Below are positions 54,368 through 64,000 of a DNA stretch of 64,000 nucleotides, in pieces. Numbering within the stretch: the stretch's first letter is position 1; the number at the start of each line of letters is the position of its first letter. Origin of the DNA: Marchantia polymorpha subsp. ruderalis (taxonomy: Eukaryota > Streptophyta > Marchantiopsida > Marchantiales > Marchantiaceae); contig AP031355.1 in the NCBI GenBank assembly GCA_037833965.1, positions 19,059,501 to 19,123,500 of the forward strand, given 5' to 3'. Made by a program: the position numbers and the translations under genes. The notes beneath the pieces were generated by a model, which was not told where the DNA came from, ran no database searches, and saw only the letters and a program-made list of their open reading frames with translations.

Positions 54368-56830
54368 ATGAGATCCTCGGAGAACCCGCAGACACCTGAG
54401 CGGCGAAGTATCCTCATGGACGTAAAAGATAGTGCCGCACGGGAAAGAATTTTGAATGGCGGCACCTTCAATTCACACCAATGGGAAATCGTTGCGACGG
54501 CGGGGTATACCCGAGGAGGCGAGAGCTCGGTGCCCACATTTCACGAACACATGTTGCAATCGACGCGAGATTGGAGCGCAAAGGCTTGAACGAGAGAAAG
54601 CAGCGATGGCCTGCTCGATAAAACTACACGCTCTGAAGGTTCCCGAAGTATGACTGTGAGCTCATCGTCGTGCCTTAATTCTCTCGAAGATAAATTTTTT
54701 GTTGTGGGGTTGGAATTGGATGAGCGAGGCGATAGTACAAGAATGGGATAACAATGGTTTGCCGAAGCCGCCGGGCTATTGAGGAAATCCCGAGACATGG
54801 CAGATTTGGGATTGGAAGAAGGTCCTCGGACGTTGCGCGGATGACGATGGCGATATTACCTTTGACAATGAGAACGTCAGGGTAACGAGAGAGTAGTGAA
54901 GGGCTTATGCGACTCTGTTCAAGCATCCTTGCACCGGAAAGAATAGTTATTGCACCATTTGGTACCACGATCGACTGAAACAAAAAGTCGCAATGACGTT
55001 GATGCAGATTCTCCATCCGGCTCGAACCACTTACATGATGACTTGGCAGGTTGGGTTCGTGGAAAGAGCATTGCGAGGAGATCTCATCCACTGGGCGCGC
55101 ATCTTCTAAACAGCTATCCGGCAACACATCAGACTGATTCCGGGAGGGTCTGCCTGTCACTTGTCCACATTTTTGATCAATTTCTATAGAGGTATGGATT
55201 TGCTGACTGCCGAGGAAAGCATAGAGTTCCCGGTGTGAAACGTGGCACACGAGTTAAGAGGTGGTGAGTGCCAACAAGGTCGACACGGATCTTGAGGGCG
55301 AGCCACGTAATTTGCCTTGGCAGAGGAGAAAGCGGCCCAGAGTCAGACAAAAATCACATCCAAGAAAGAGAAGGAGGGTTGACGAAGCCGCTGTAGCAGA
55401 AGAACGTTGGCGTTGAGCAGCTCCCCTCGAATTGCAATCGCCAAACTCTCGGCGTAGGTCCAAGATGAAAGCCATGAGGTTGATACTGGATGACGACAGC
55501 AGCACGGAGAGTAGAGCTGTTGCGTCGAGAGAACGTTCCACTCGAGAAGCGGGACCAGAGGCGAATATGATAAAAGAGAAGGAAGCATCGGCTGGGAAGA
55601 GGCCTTGGACTTCTGAAGTAAGGTCAACGCCCGTAGAGCCAAGCCGGGCTATAAGAAAAGACAAGGGAAAAGCTGTCTTGATGGAGAAAGTATCCCCAAG
55701 ACAGGATGAGGTTCCTTCGGCGGGTATCAAGATGAAGACTCCTCGGAAGAGAATCACTGAAGTGTTAGGAGTGTCGTCGGACACTTAGGAAGATCCTACG
55801 GCCCTAGAGGACGTTGTTGCGAAGGCCATAGAAGACGTAGGTGTAGCCGAGTGTGGACCATAGAAGGTGGCATCACCCTGACGTCCACCGGGACAATCAA
55901 ACTCGAAACAGGTGAGGATACTTCAGCGGAAGAGTCACAATCACAAGCCTTCAATGCCACTGATGTTCTATGTGTGCAGGTACTTCCGTTGCTCCAGTAC
56001 CTCGGCCGGAAGCGGGAGAAGTACGCGGGAACGACCACCATCGGATCTTACGTGGAGATATTACGTAAAAGGACGCGGACCAAGGTGGCATCAGCTTCTG
56101 CGGTCGCAATGAAGGATTGTTAGAGCCAATCGACGGAGGCAAGGTATCAGGTACTTCAGAAGAGGCTAGCCGAGGAAGTTGAGAAGCCGAGGTATTCGGA
56201 GAAGGCCTATGAGGGTCTTCGTGAGGAGGTTGAGAGGGCCAAGTGTGTAACCGTGAACCTCTTGAGTAGGTTGGAGGCATGCCGACCTGCCTATAACGCT
56301 GAGTCGCTGAGAGTGGACGAGCTGACGGCAGCAGAGGAGAAGAAGGAGCAGGAGTACGATACCGAGCTAGCAGCGAGGGCAAAGAAGTTGGCCGAGTATG
56401 AGGCTTCGCGGATCTCGGACCTAGAGTTAATCGAGAAGTTGGAGGCTCAGTGCAACAAGCTGAGGTCACAACGGACGCAAGCTGAGGAGCAGTTATGCAA
56501 TATGGAGCATTGACGGAGGCCAAGGAGATGAATTAGCAGTTATCCGAACAAGCGCGTGACGCTTTAACCGCAAGGATGAATCAATGCTTGCGCGGGTATG
56601 TTTTATGGCAGGTTGAGACGCACAAATGGCTACGGTTACGAGAACTTGAGCATCGTGCGGAGGAATTGATAGCAGGGAGCAATCAAAGCGCCTGTTAGCC
56701 AAGAAGTTCGAAGCGTTGCTCTCAAGACGCGGTAGGATATTTGGAGTTAGAGCTAGCGGCCGTTTTGCAAAGGTTAGGTTTAGATCGGAAGTTAGAGGGG
56801 AAAACAACTGCTGACTCCGTAGGTGTAGGA
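54368..56830 (+). pseudogene. Decayed copy of the TG...CA element protein
   Basis: Recognisable stretches in shifting frames: KINFLLWGWNW near 54690, WKKVLGRCADDDGDITF near 54820, LMQILHPARTTYMMTWQVGF near 55000, IHWARI and LSTFLINFYRGM near 55090-55190, then VLCVQVLPLLQYL near 55965 and a coiled coil to 56513 (EKLEAQCNKLRSQRTQAEEQL). Several frameshifts and stops separate them. At least one stop, GGCTATTGAGGAAATCC, fits CGA to TGA. A TAG after VSSDT (55785-55787) is shared with the copy at 59.19 kb, so the two copies descend from one sequence that already had this stop. Confidence 0.75.
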
Positions 56831-56837
56831 TCTGTTT

Positions 56838-57565
56838 TGTAAGACCGGATATTGCATGTGTGAAATAAAACTAGAATTAGTCAAGGAGTTAATCATAGTT
56901 ATGATAGTTATGACTAAATCTAGCTAGTTATGACTAAGTCTAGCTAGTTTAGCTATAATGTCTATACTTGGCGGAATAACTAGAGAAGTTCTAGAAAGAT
57001 TTGAGTTAGCACTTCTATTTTGTCTTGTACAAAAGTCTAGATTCCAAGAGAAAAGACTTTTGTACTTCATGTTTAGTTTTGATTGGTTTGACTAAGTAAG
57101 GAGTACTCCATTGGCTAGATTAAGCCTTATGTTGACTGTGGAAAGGCACAAATAGCATGGCGCCATCTCAATCTATGGATTAGTAAACATCTAGAAGGTT
57201 TAGGAGGCCAATGGCATGTTGCCACATATTGATAACTAGTCAATTTTACTATGGTTTATCTTTGTAAAAGTAAGTTTTTACTATGGTATATTCTCAAGTA
57301 GTATATATAGAGAGGTAGGGAAGAGACTCTCAAGCAAGTTTGGAGAGTTCATATGTAGAGACTTGTTTCATATATGAAAGAGTGACAAATTTTCAGTACC
57401 TTTGAGTGTAGATGAGTGTGTGAGTTGGAGTGATACCTTGAGAGATTGTGTGAGAGGGTGTTTGGGCTATGTGTATGATGCGGAATCCTAGTCTTCTAGA
57501 ACCATGATGAGCTGCCGAAAAGCCATCTGAGGTAAACCTGAGTGAGAGTCAGCCCGGAGGTTGCA
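56838..57565 (+). repeat. Solo LTR of the Gypsy S2 family
   Basis: Begins TGTAAGACCGGATATTGCAT, ends GGAGGTTGCA, 728 bp. Flanks GTTT (56834-56837) and GTTC (57566-57569) are a 4-bp duplication with one change. U3 matches the 5' LTR at 17523. It is inserted at the end of the coiled-coil coding part of copy 2. Confidence 0.88.
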
Positions 57566-58143
57566 GTTCGGAGCTCACATCAAAGTCTTGTGGTAGTTAG
57601 GAATAAAGTAGTCCAAGGCATTGGCCTTGGGGATCTTTTCTCGATTTAGTTTCTCTCAATTTTGAAGTTTGTATTCTCCGCGCGTTTGTGAGTTGAGTGT
57701 GTTGGTCACTGCGTGAGAGGTACTTTGGTTTGTCAAAGATACCGCATCCAAAGTAGTAGCCCAATTCGAATGTTCTGAATAGCGATTGGCTAGAGTCAGG
57801 TTTTAAGCAAATTCTCAATTGGTAGCTGTGTGCAGAATCCCTGACTGTACGTTTTGGGAATTCCCTCCCCCCCCCTAATACTAAGACAAGGTCGCGATCG
57901 ATCTTCGTAATGCTACATTTGATAATTTCACGAGTGTGTGTGTGTTATGTTGCATTGCGTGTTCTCTGAGTGACCTTTGAGTCAAACACCTACAGTACTT
58001 CTGGGAGTGGCAATGGCATGAGAATTCAAACTCCTCAATAGACTGTTAAATACGTGACACTTGGTACTTGTTGTGTTGTTTCTGTCCTCGTGGGATCGGA
58101 TCTTTACCATTATGCTCCATTTTGGTATTTATCTAGCATTACA

Positions 58144-58848
58144 TATATAATATTAATTACTAATATATTATTGACATAATTTTATATTATTTATTTATTT
58201 TTTGAATACAAAAAAATTTAATTGTGTAAATTTTACTTTCTAATAACAAATTTTGATAAAATTCAAAACATTCATCTAACATTTCTTACAGTAATCTCAC
58301 ATTGAGCAAACCAACAACACAATAAACACAAAAGACACACTTATAAAGTGGTTTATCCTCAAGAGCTACGTCCACGAATGAATATACTCGAGAGAGTTTA
58401 TTGCTTGAAGTGAGAAATTTCTTATCACCCTTAGGGTATATATACCTAAGGTAGGCAACCACTCAAAGCTATAAATAGCTACATATGCGGTTAATCTTAG
58501 TTAATTCCTTAACTTGAGTTAATGTCAACAATCTTCTCCTTAACTTGCGTTAAGGAGTCTCAGTAACCTCTCTAACCTATATTATTACTCAGCAAGAGGT
58601 TCTTGACGGAATCCTGACACAAGGCCCCTCTTTGAACGAAAGTTAACTAGAAATAAGCCGTAGCCATAACAGGATAGAGTAATAATATACATATGTAACT
58701 TAACAATCTTATCTTAACTCGTGTTAAGAAATATCAGACAACTCTCTAATCTATATTATTACTCCCATTGCAAAATAGAGTAATAACATACAGAGGTAAC
58801 TCAATGATCTCACCCTTAACTCATGTTAAGGAATCTCAGTCACCTCTC
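58144..58848. repeat. AT-rich spacer with direct repeats of a TTAACTYGTGTTAAG block
   Basis: Three direct copies of a block containing CTTAACT-G-GTTAAG, then CTCAG-AACCTCTCTAAC and ATATTATTACTC lie at about 58539-58590, 58712-58764 and 58814-58848. The stretch from 58280 (hairpin CCTTAGGGTATATATACCTAAGG near 58429-58451) looks like part of an LTR of another element, but no ends were found. No gene. Confidence 0.5.
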
Positions 58849-59309
58849 TAACTCTCGGCGTAGGTCGAAGATGAAAGCCAGGAGTTTGATACTGGATGAC
58901 AACAGCAGCACGGAGAGTAGAGCTGCTGCGTCGAGAGGACGTCCCACTCGAGAAGCGGGATCAGAGTCGAATATGGTAAAAGAAAAGGAAGCACCGGCGG
59001 GTAAGGGGCCTCGGACTTTTGAGGTAAGGTCGACGCCCGTAGAGCCAAGCCGGGCTATAAGAAAAGACAAGGGAAAAGCTGTCTTGACGGAGAAAGTATC
59101 CCCAAGACAAGATGAGGTTCCTTCGGCGGGTATCAAGATGAGGACTCCTCGGAAGAGAATCACTGAGGTGTTGGCAGTGTCGTCGGACACTTAGGAAGAT
59201 CCTACGGCCCTAGAGGACGTTGTTGCGAAGGCCATAGAAGAACGTAGGTGTAGCCGAGTGTGGACCACAGAAGAGGGCATCACCCCGGACGTCCACCAGG
59301 ACAATCATA

Positions 59310-59960
59310 TTGGAAACGGGTGAGGATACTTCAGCGGAAAAGGCACAGTCACAAGCCTTGAGTGCCACTGATGTTCTATGTGTGCAGGTACTTCTGTTGC
59401 TCCAGTACCTCGACCGGAAGCGAGAGAAGTACGCGGGAGCGATCATCATCAGATCTTACGTGGAGATATTACGTAAAAGTACGCGGATCAAGGTGGCAGT
59501 GGCTTCTGCGGTCGCAGTGAAGGAACGTCAGAACCAATCGACGGAGACGAGGTATCAGGTACTTCAAAAGAGGCTAGCTGAGGAAATTGAGAAGCGGAGG
59601 TATTCGGAGAAGGCCTATGAGGGTCTTTGTGAGGACGTTGAGAGGACCAAGTATGTAACCGTGAACCTCCTGAGTAGGTTGGAGGCGTGCCAAACTGCCT
59701 TTAACGCTGAGTCGCTGAGAGTGGACGAGCTGACGGCAGCAGCGGAGAAGGAGCAGGAGTACGATACCGAGCTGGCAGCGAGGGCGAAGAAGTTGGCCGA
59801 GTATGAGGCTGCGCGAATCTCGGACCTAGAGTTAATCGAGAAGCTGGAGGCTCGGTGCAACAAGCTGTGGTCACAACGGACGCAAGCTGAGGAGCAGTTA
59901 TGCAATATGGAGACAAGATTGACGGAGGCCGAGGGGATGAATCAGCAGTTATCCGAATAA
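59310..59960 (+). pseudogene. Coiled-coil fragment of the TG...CA element protein, copy 3
   Basis: A 216-codon open frame with VLCVQVLLLLQYLDRKREK, then a long Glu/Arg/Ala coiled coil (RVDELTAAAEKEQEYD, LEARCNKLWSQRTQAEEQL). It matches 55968-56513 and the C-terminal third of the 853-residue protein. A second frame with the preceding basic segment (58823-59194, ending at the shared TAG after VSSDT) lies just upstream. After TAA at 59958-59960 the conserved tail continues to 60060 and resumes at 60852 behind the solo LTR. Confidence 0.75.
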
Positions 59961-60060
59961 GCGCGTGACGCCTTAACAGCGATGGTGAATCAATGCTTGC
60001 GCGGGTATGTTATATGGCAGGTTGAGACGCACAAATGGCTACGGTTACGAGAACTTGAGC

Positions 60061-60847
60061 TGTAAGACTGGGTGTTGCACATATGTACTAAGTCCTAGAA
60101 GTGGTCAAGTGATTAAGAACAATTAGCCAAGGCATAGCTAAGTCTAGCTAGTTATGACTAAACTAGTTAGTTATAACTAAATTTATATAGTCATGACTAA
60201 GTTTGGATACAATATCTATAGTTGGCGGATTAATTAGCGGAGTTCTTGAAGAGTGGAGTGAGCACTTCTATTTTGTCTTATACAAAAGTTCTAGATTCCA
60301 AGGTATTAGATATTTGACTAGAAGCTTGGATTTGATAGGTTTGACTCAATATATGAAAGATGTTTGGCTAGGCTAAGTCTAATGTTGACTTAGTGGCTAA
60401 GAAGCTTGTAGAAGTTTATAGCTTCCAATGGCATGTCGCCACCTCAACCTCGGATTCTGGAGAATTCTAGAAGATTTAGGTAGGCCAATGGCATGTTGCG
60501 ACGTATAGTGAGTTAGTCAAATTTACCTAGGTGAAAGTAAGTTAGGAGAGATTACCACATGTTACCATGGTAACTTCTCAAGTGATTTAAATAGAGAGGT
60601 AGAGTAGCAACTCTCAAGCAAGTTTGGAGAGTCATGTGTGAGGACTTGTTTCATCTATGAAAGAGTGACAAATTCTAGTACTCTGCAGTGTTGTTATGTG
60701 TGTGAGTTGGAGTGCTACCTTGAGAGTTTGTGTGAGTGAGAGTTTGTGCTATGAGTGTGAGGATGAATTCTAGTCTTCTAGAATCATGATGCGCTGCCGC
60801 AAAGACATCAGAGGTAAACCTGAGTGAGAGTCAGCTCGGAGGTTGCA
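60061..60847 (+). repeat. Solo LTR of the Gypsy S1 family, plus orientation
   Basis: Begins TGTAAGACTGGGTGTTGCAC, ends GGAGGTTGCA, 787 bp. It has perfect 4-bp flanks GAGC (60057-60060 and 60848-60851). The target is inside the coiled-coil gene end of copy 3. It is more diverged than the two 859-bp solo LTRs. Confidence 0.92.
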
Positions 60848-61041
60848 GAGCATTGTGCAGAGGAATTGATAGTAGGGAGAGGTCAAAGGCAGCGCCGGTT
60901 AGTCAAGAAGCTTGACGCGTTCCTCTCAAGACGCGGTAGTATATTTGGAGTTAGAGCTAGCGGCCTTTTTGCAAAGGTTAGGTTTAGATCGGAAGTTAGA
61001 GGGGAAGTCAACTACCGACTTCGCAAGTGTAGGACCTATTC

Positions 61042-61876
61042 TGCAACCTCCAGGCTGACTCTCACTTAGGTTTACCTCTGATGGCTTTGCGATAGCGCAT
61101 CATGGTTCTAGAAGACTAGGATTCATCCTCACACTCATGTCCCAAACACTTTCTCTCACAAACTCTCCATGTATCACTCCAACTCACACACAAACTCTCC
61201 TCACATCACTCTCTTCACATAAACGCAAACACACGTCGATACTCCAAGATACTCAAAAACTTAATTCCTTCATTCCTGAAACAAGTTCTCACACATGACT
61301 CTCCAAAACTTGCTTGAGAGGTGCTACTCTACCTCTCTATTTATACTACTTGAGAAGTTATTGTAGTAACATGTGGTAATTTCTCCTAACTTACTTTTAC
61401 CTAGGTAAATTTGACTAACCCTCTCTATGTGGCAACATGCCATTGGCCTAACTAAACCTTCTAGAACCAAGGGTGAGGTGGCGACATGCCATTGGAAGCT
61501 TTTAAACTTCTACAAGCTTCTTAGCCACTAAGTCAACACTAGACTTATTCTAGCCAATCATCTTTCATACATGTTAGTCTAACCAATCAAATCCAAACTT
61601 TTAGTCAAATATCTAATCCCTTGGAATCTAGAACTTTTGTATAAGACAAATTAGAAGTGTTCACCCCTTGTAAAAGACAAAATAGAAGTGCTCACTCCAT
61701 TCTTCTAGAACTCCGCTAATCATTCCACCAACTATAGACATTGTAGCTAAACTTAGTTATGATTAGATAAACTTAGTTATAACTAACTAATTTAGTCATA
61801 ACTAGCTAGACTTAGCTATCCCTTGGCTAATCATCCTTAATTACTTGACCACTTTTGAGACTTAGTACATACGGTC
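61042..61876 (-). repeat. 3' LTR (S1 type) of the minus-strand Gypsy element
   Basis: Plus-strand reading TGCAACCTCC to GGTCTTACA. Near its U3 start the GGGTGTTGCACA part of the usual TGTAAGACCGGGTGTTGCAC is missing, leaving CATACGGTCTTACA. The 4 bases to the left are ATTC (61038-61041). Confidence 0.85.
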
Positions 61877-61904
61877 TTACATTTACCTCAAGACCAAGAT
61901 TTCA

Positions 61905-63345
61905 CTACGCCCTCGGAGTGAAAGAATCTGATCTTCGATGGAATAACTTGAACTTGTCGTGGTTGACTCGATCAAAGTGACGTACTCCTAACTCCTTGAT
62001 GTCATAAGTGAAATTTTCCCACAACTTCTCAACTATGAAAGTATCAAAGTACTTATGAAGAAACTTTTTCCTTGCTCTTTTGTATCTAATTGCGTCAAAG
62101 AGCATCACCCAATCACCTTCCTTGAACGGCTTCAAGTTGTGATTTCCACTTCTTTTGTCGTGATACTTCTTCTACAACTGTTGAGCACGCTCCACTCATA
62201 CCATGGCCAAAGCTTGAGCTTACTCCAACTCCATCAGCTGTTGCTAGCGAGACTTGATAGCTTTCACTTCATTCGCTTTCTTCATCTTCTGCTGAATCAT
62301 TGTGAATGTTGTCAAGTCAAACTGTATGGGAAGTTTGACTCAACTCCATACACCATCAAAAAATGTGAGTATCCGGTAGATGTCTTCCATGTTGTGCGAT
62401 ACTTCCATAAGATAGCATGAAGCCTCTTGTCCCAATTGTGTTTACTCCCGTCCATGTCTGCATCCTTGGCCAACATCATACACAAAGTGTAGTTGGTCCG
62501 CTCCGCCAACCCGTTAGCATTAGGTTTGTAGGAAGTGGTCACTCAAGCCTTGATGGAAAAGTTCTCCAACATGGCTTGAATTATACTTCCCACAAATTCT
62601 TCTCCTCTATCTGATACTAACTCCAATGGACAACCAAATCGAGTAATGATACTCTCATACAAAAATCTACCAACCTCCTTCTCATAAGTAGATTTAAGTG
62701 GTCTTGCCTCTACCCACTTCGTAAGATAATCTGTAGCTATCACAATGAACTTATTCCCTCGAAGAGTAAGATTCAAAGGACCTACAAAATCTATTCCCCA
62801 CTTTTCAAAAGGACCTAACACTGGTACAGAAATCATAGGAGGGGTTTTCATGGACTTTTTAGCAAAAGCTTGACACACATCACAACTTTTGCAATATTTC
62901 ACACAATTCTTAAAAATATCCTTCCAATGATAACCAGCATCAAGAATTTTGAAGGTAGTTACCTTCCCCATAAAATATCCTCCACATACTACACCATCAT
63001 GAAACTCTTTCATGAGTCGTAGTGACTCTTCTCTCCCAACTGCACTTCGTAGAAGTTCGTCAGCTCCTTGATGAAAAAATACCTTCTCCATGATCATGTA
63101 AGGTTGACATCTCTTCACTAATGCATTTTTCTCCCTTTGATGCATTCCTTGAGTAAACTCTCCTCTGTAGATGAAATCCTAGATTTCCTTGTACTCCTCT
63201 GGTACTGTTGTCACCGTGTCCATGACCAGCAAGTGCTCATCCGGAAAGGTGTCATCTACTGACTAATCTCCTCCATCATCATATGCTCTCGACATCAAAT
63301 CCGCATTAGCATGCTTCTTTCCGGGTCTATCCTCAATGGTATAAT
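61905..63345 (-). pseudogene. Decayed integrase/RNase H end of the minus-strand Gypsy polyprotein
   Basis: Pieces: C-terminus 61905-62135 (KEGDWVMLFDAIRYKRARK), 62312-62542 (GLAERTNYTL with catalytic Glu) and 62543-63145 (HHCC finger, GIDFVGP and LVSDRGEEF with both Asp residues). Stops compare directly with the intact element: TGA at 62545-62543 for CGA, TGA at 62198-62196 for CGA, TAG at 62174-62172 for CAG. Each is a C-to-T change. Further stops occur near 63180 and 63263. The zinc finger and the DDE residues survive, so decay is mainly by stops. Confidence 0.88.
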
Positions 63346-63346
63346 C

Positions 63347-63766
63347 TGTAACCATCTTTAGTTAGTTAGAACTAAAGTAGAGGTTACTCTGAATATTGAT
63401 GTAGATACTTTAGTGTGCACTAGTCATAGCTGCCACGTCAGCGATCCGCGCACTTGGTAGGTACAGAGTGGATGTGTTAGTTGACAGTGCCACGTCAGCA
63501 ATCCGTGTGCTTGTAGCTAAGGATTGAGTGTGTTAGTTAGTGTGTTAGTTAGGTGCGCCACGTCAGCGATCCGTGTGCTTGTTAGGGTTATCCGCCACGT
63601 CATCCATCCACTATGAGAGGTATGGATGGTGGGGATTAGATCTTATCACCTTGTACTTGTTGGTGAGAGCTATATAAGGGAGAGGATAACCATTGTTGGT
63701 ATCTCTCATCTTCAGAGTTTACGTTTCTATCTTCGAGTGAACTTCTCTCTAAACCCTAGTGTTACA
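63347..63766 (+). repeat. 5' LTR of a second LTR-retrotransposon family
   Basis: The 420-bp unit starts TGTAACCATC and ends AGTGTTACA. It is followed one base later by an initiator-Met primer site. U3 holds three copies of CCACGTCAGC(G/A)ATCCG (near 63432, 63490, 63557) and a shortened fourth (near 63592). A TATATAAG box lies at 63671-63678. The copy runs off the window, so its family (Copia or Gypsy) is not fixed. Confidence 0.88.
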
Positions 63767-63767
63767 A

Positions 63768-63779
63768 TGGTATCAGAGC
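63768..63779 (+). other. Primer-binding site, initiator tRNA-Met
   Basis: TGGTATCAGAGC follows the LTR after one base. This is the standard plant LTR-retrotransposon primer site. Confidence 0.9.
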
Positions 63780-63930
63780 GACCTTGCTCTTTCCTTGAGT
63801 GTGGATTACCCCTCATGGAATAGCAAGTGAGTGATGATGGAGTGTAGTCTTGAGAGTGTATAGAGGCTGGCAGAGGTCATTCATCTGCATGTAGAGAGAG
63901 GTGGAAGGGGGACATTGTGTTTTTGCAGAT

Positions 63931-64000
63931 ATGGACGGGATTGACAGGAATCCAGTACCGCACTGGCCAATTCCTAACCTATTCGATATTCACCTTCGTT
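63931..64000 (+). CDS. Probable gag start of the second LTR retrotransposon (cut by window end)
   Basis: An open frame from the ATG near 63932 (MDGIDRNPVPHWPIPNLF) runs to the window edge. Position 165 bases after the primer site and the aromatic/proline-rich beginning fit a Gag N-terminus. Too short to classify. Confidence 0.4.
   Translation, partial: MDGIDRNPVPHWPIPNLFDIHLR

Larger units (their letters stand above)
54064..58143 (+). mobile_element. TG...CA unit, copy 2 (decayed)
   Basis: It starts TGTGGTAGTGTTG, ends GCATTACA, and has the target duplication TATAT (54059-54063 and 58144-58148). Order and motifs match the unit at 25688-30561 in opposite orientation: leader, N-domain with WGWNW, Pro/Ser-rich middle, coiled coil, 3' tail with the CTCGTGGGATCGGATCTTTACC stretch. 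A Gypsy solo LTR interrupts it at 56838-57565. Without the LTR it is about 3.35 kb. The first and last parts show no direct-repeat LTRs. Confidence 0.88.
58849..61041 (+). mobile_element. TG...CA unit, copy 3 (fragment)
   Basis: The sequence from AACTCTCGGCG onward follows copy 2 from about 55441 to 56837, interrupted by a solo LTR (60061-60847). The 5' part of the unit is missing; the junction to the direct-repeat block shares only a few bases. The right end is cut at 61041 by a minus-strand Gypsy LTR, at the very nucleotide where copy 2 is cut by its LTR. Confidence 0.85.
61042..63346 (-). mobile_element. Decayed Ty3/Gypsy element, minus strand, truncated by a later insertion
   Basis: Its 3' LTR is 61042-61876; internal sequence 61877-63346 matches the integrase and RNase H end of the intact element at 19.6-24.4 kb on the opposite strand. 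It is interrupted at 63347 by another LTR retrotransposon in the codons for the RNase H/integrase border (counterpart of 22975-22985). The remaining 5' part would lie outside the window. Confidence 0.9.

Overview
The window reads as a nuclear plant chromosome segment dominated by transposable elements. A liverwort such as Marchantia is my best guess. The grounds are nested Ty3/Gypsy elements, a proline-rich/coiled-coil protein family that I associate from memory with Marchantia, a GC-rich intronless housekeeping-type gene and very AT-rich spacers. This assignment is inference; nothing in the sequence proves the species. No rRNA, tRNA, CRISPR or prokaryotic operon was found.

Layout. 1-9.1 kb is AT-rich spacer holding a decayed pogo-like DNA transposon (1.53-3.59 kb) and a foldback/MITE element (4.88-5.28 kb). 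9.72-10.75 kb (minus) is an intact ORF for an SRA (YDG) methyl-DNA-binding protein of SUVH type without a SET domain. 11.0-13.3 kb is a series of four different tandem-repeat blocks. 15.18-37.27 kb is a 22-kb nest. Its outer layer is a decayed Gypsy retrotransposon that carries a Dnmt3-like cytosine-5 methyltransferase between protease and reverse transcriptase and a PHD finger after the integrase. Into it have gone two solo LTRs, an apparently complete Gypsy element (17.52-25.26 kb) and a 4.9-kb TG...CA-bounded unit without LTRs that encodes an 853-residue protein (25.69-30.56 kb). 37.3-47.3 kb holds two diverged copies of one multi-kb segment plus a 2.5-kb inverted repeat with LRR-like fragments, and several copy-specific long palindromes. 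48.24-49.62 kb (minus) is the only confident ordinary host gene, an intronless nucleotide pyrophosphatase/phosphodiesterase (ENPP family) with a TATA box. 54.06-61.04 kb has two further, decayed copies of the TG...CA unit, both hit by Gypsy LTRs. 61.04-63.35 kb is a decayed minus-strand Gypsy element, itself interrupted by the start of another LTR retrotransposon (63.35 kb to the window end).

How it fits together. The most notable object is the methyltransferase- and PHD-bearing Gypsy element: it would bring its own DNA-methylation writer and a chromatin reader. Its in-frame stops are all TAG or TGA, and where an intact relative or conserved motif allows comparison they fit C-to-T change in CAG or CGA, the expected footprint of deaminated methylcytosine in CHG and CG contexts. 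The integrase catalytic triad is damaged by changes of the same kind. The second notable object is the LTR-less TG...CA unit with 5-bp target duplications, present three times. It may be a giant solo LTR carrying a gene, or an undescribed element class.
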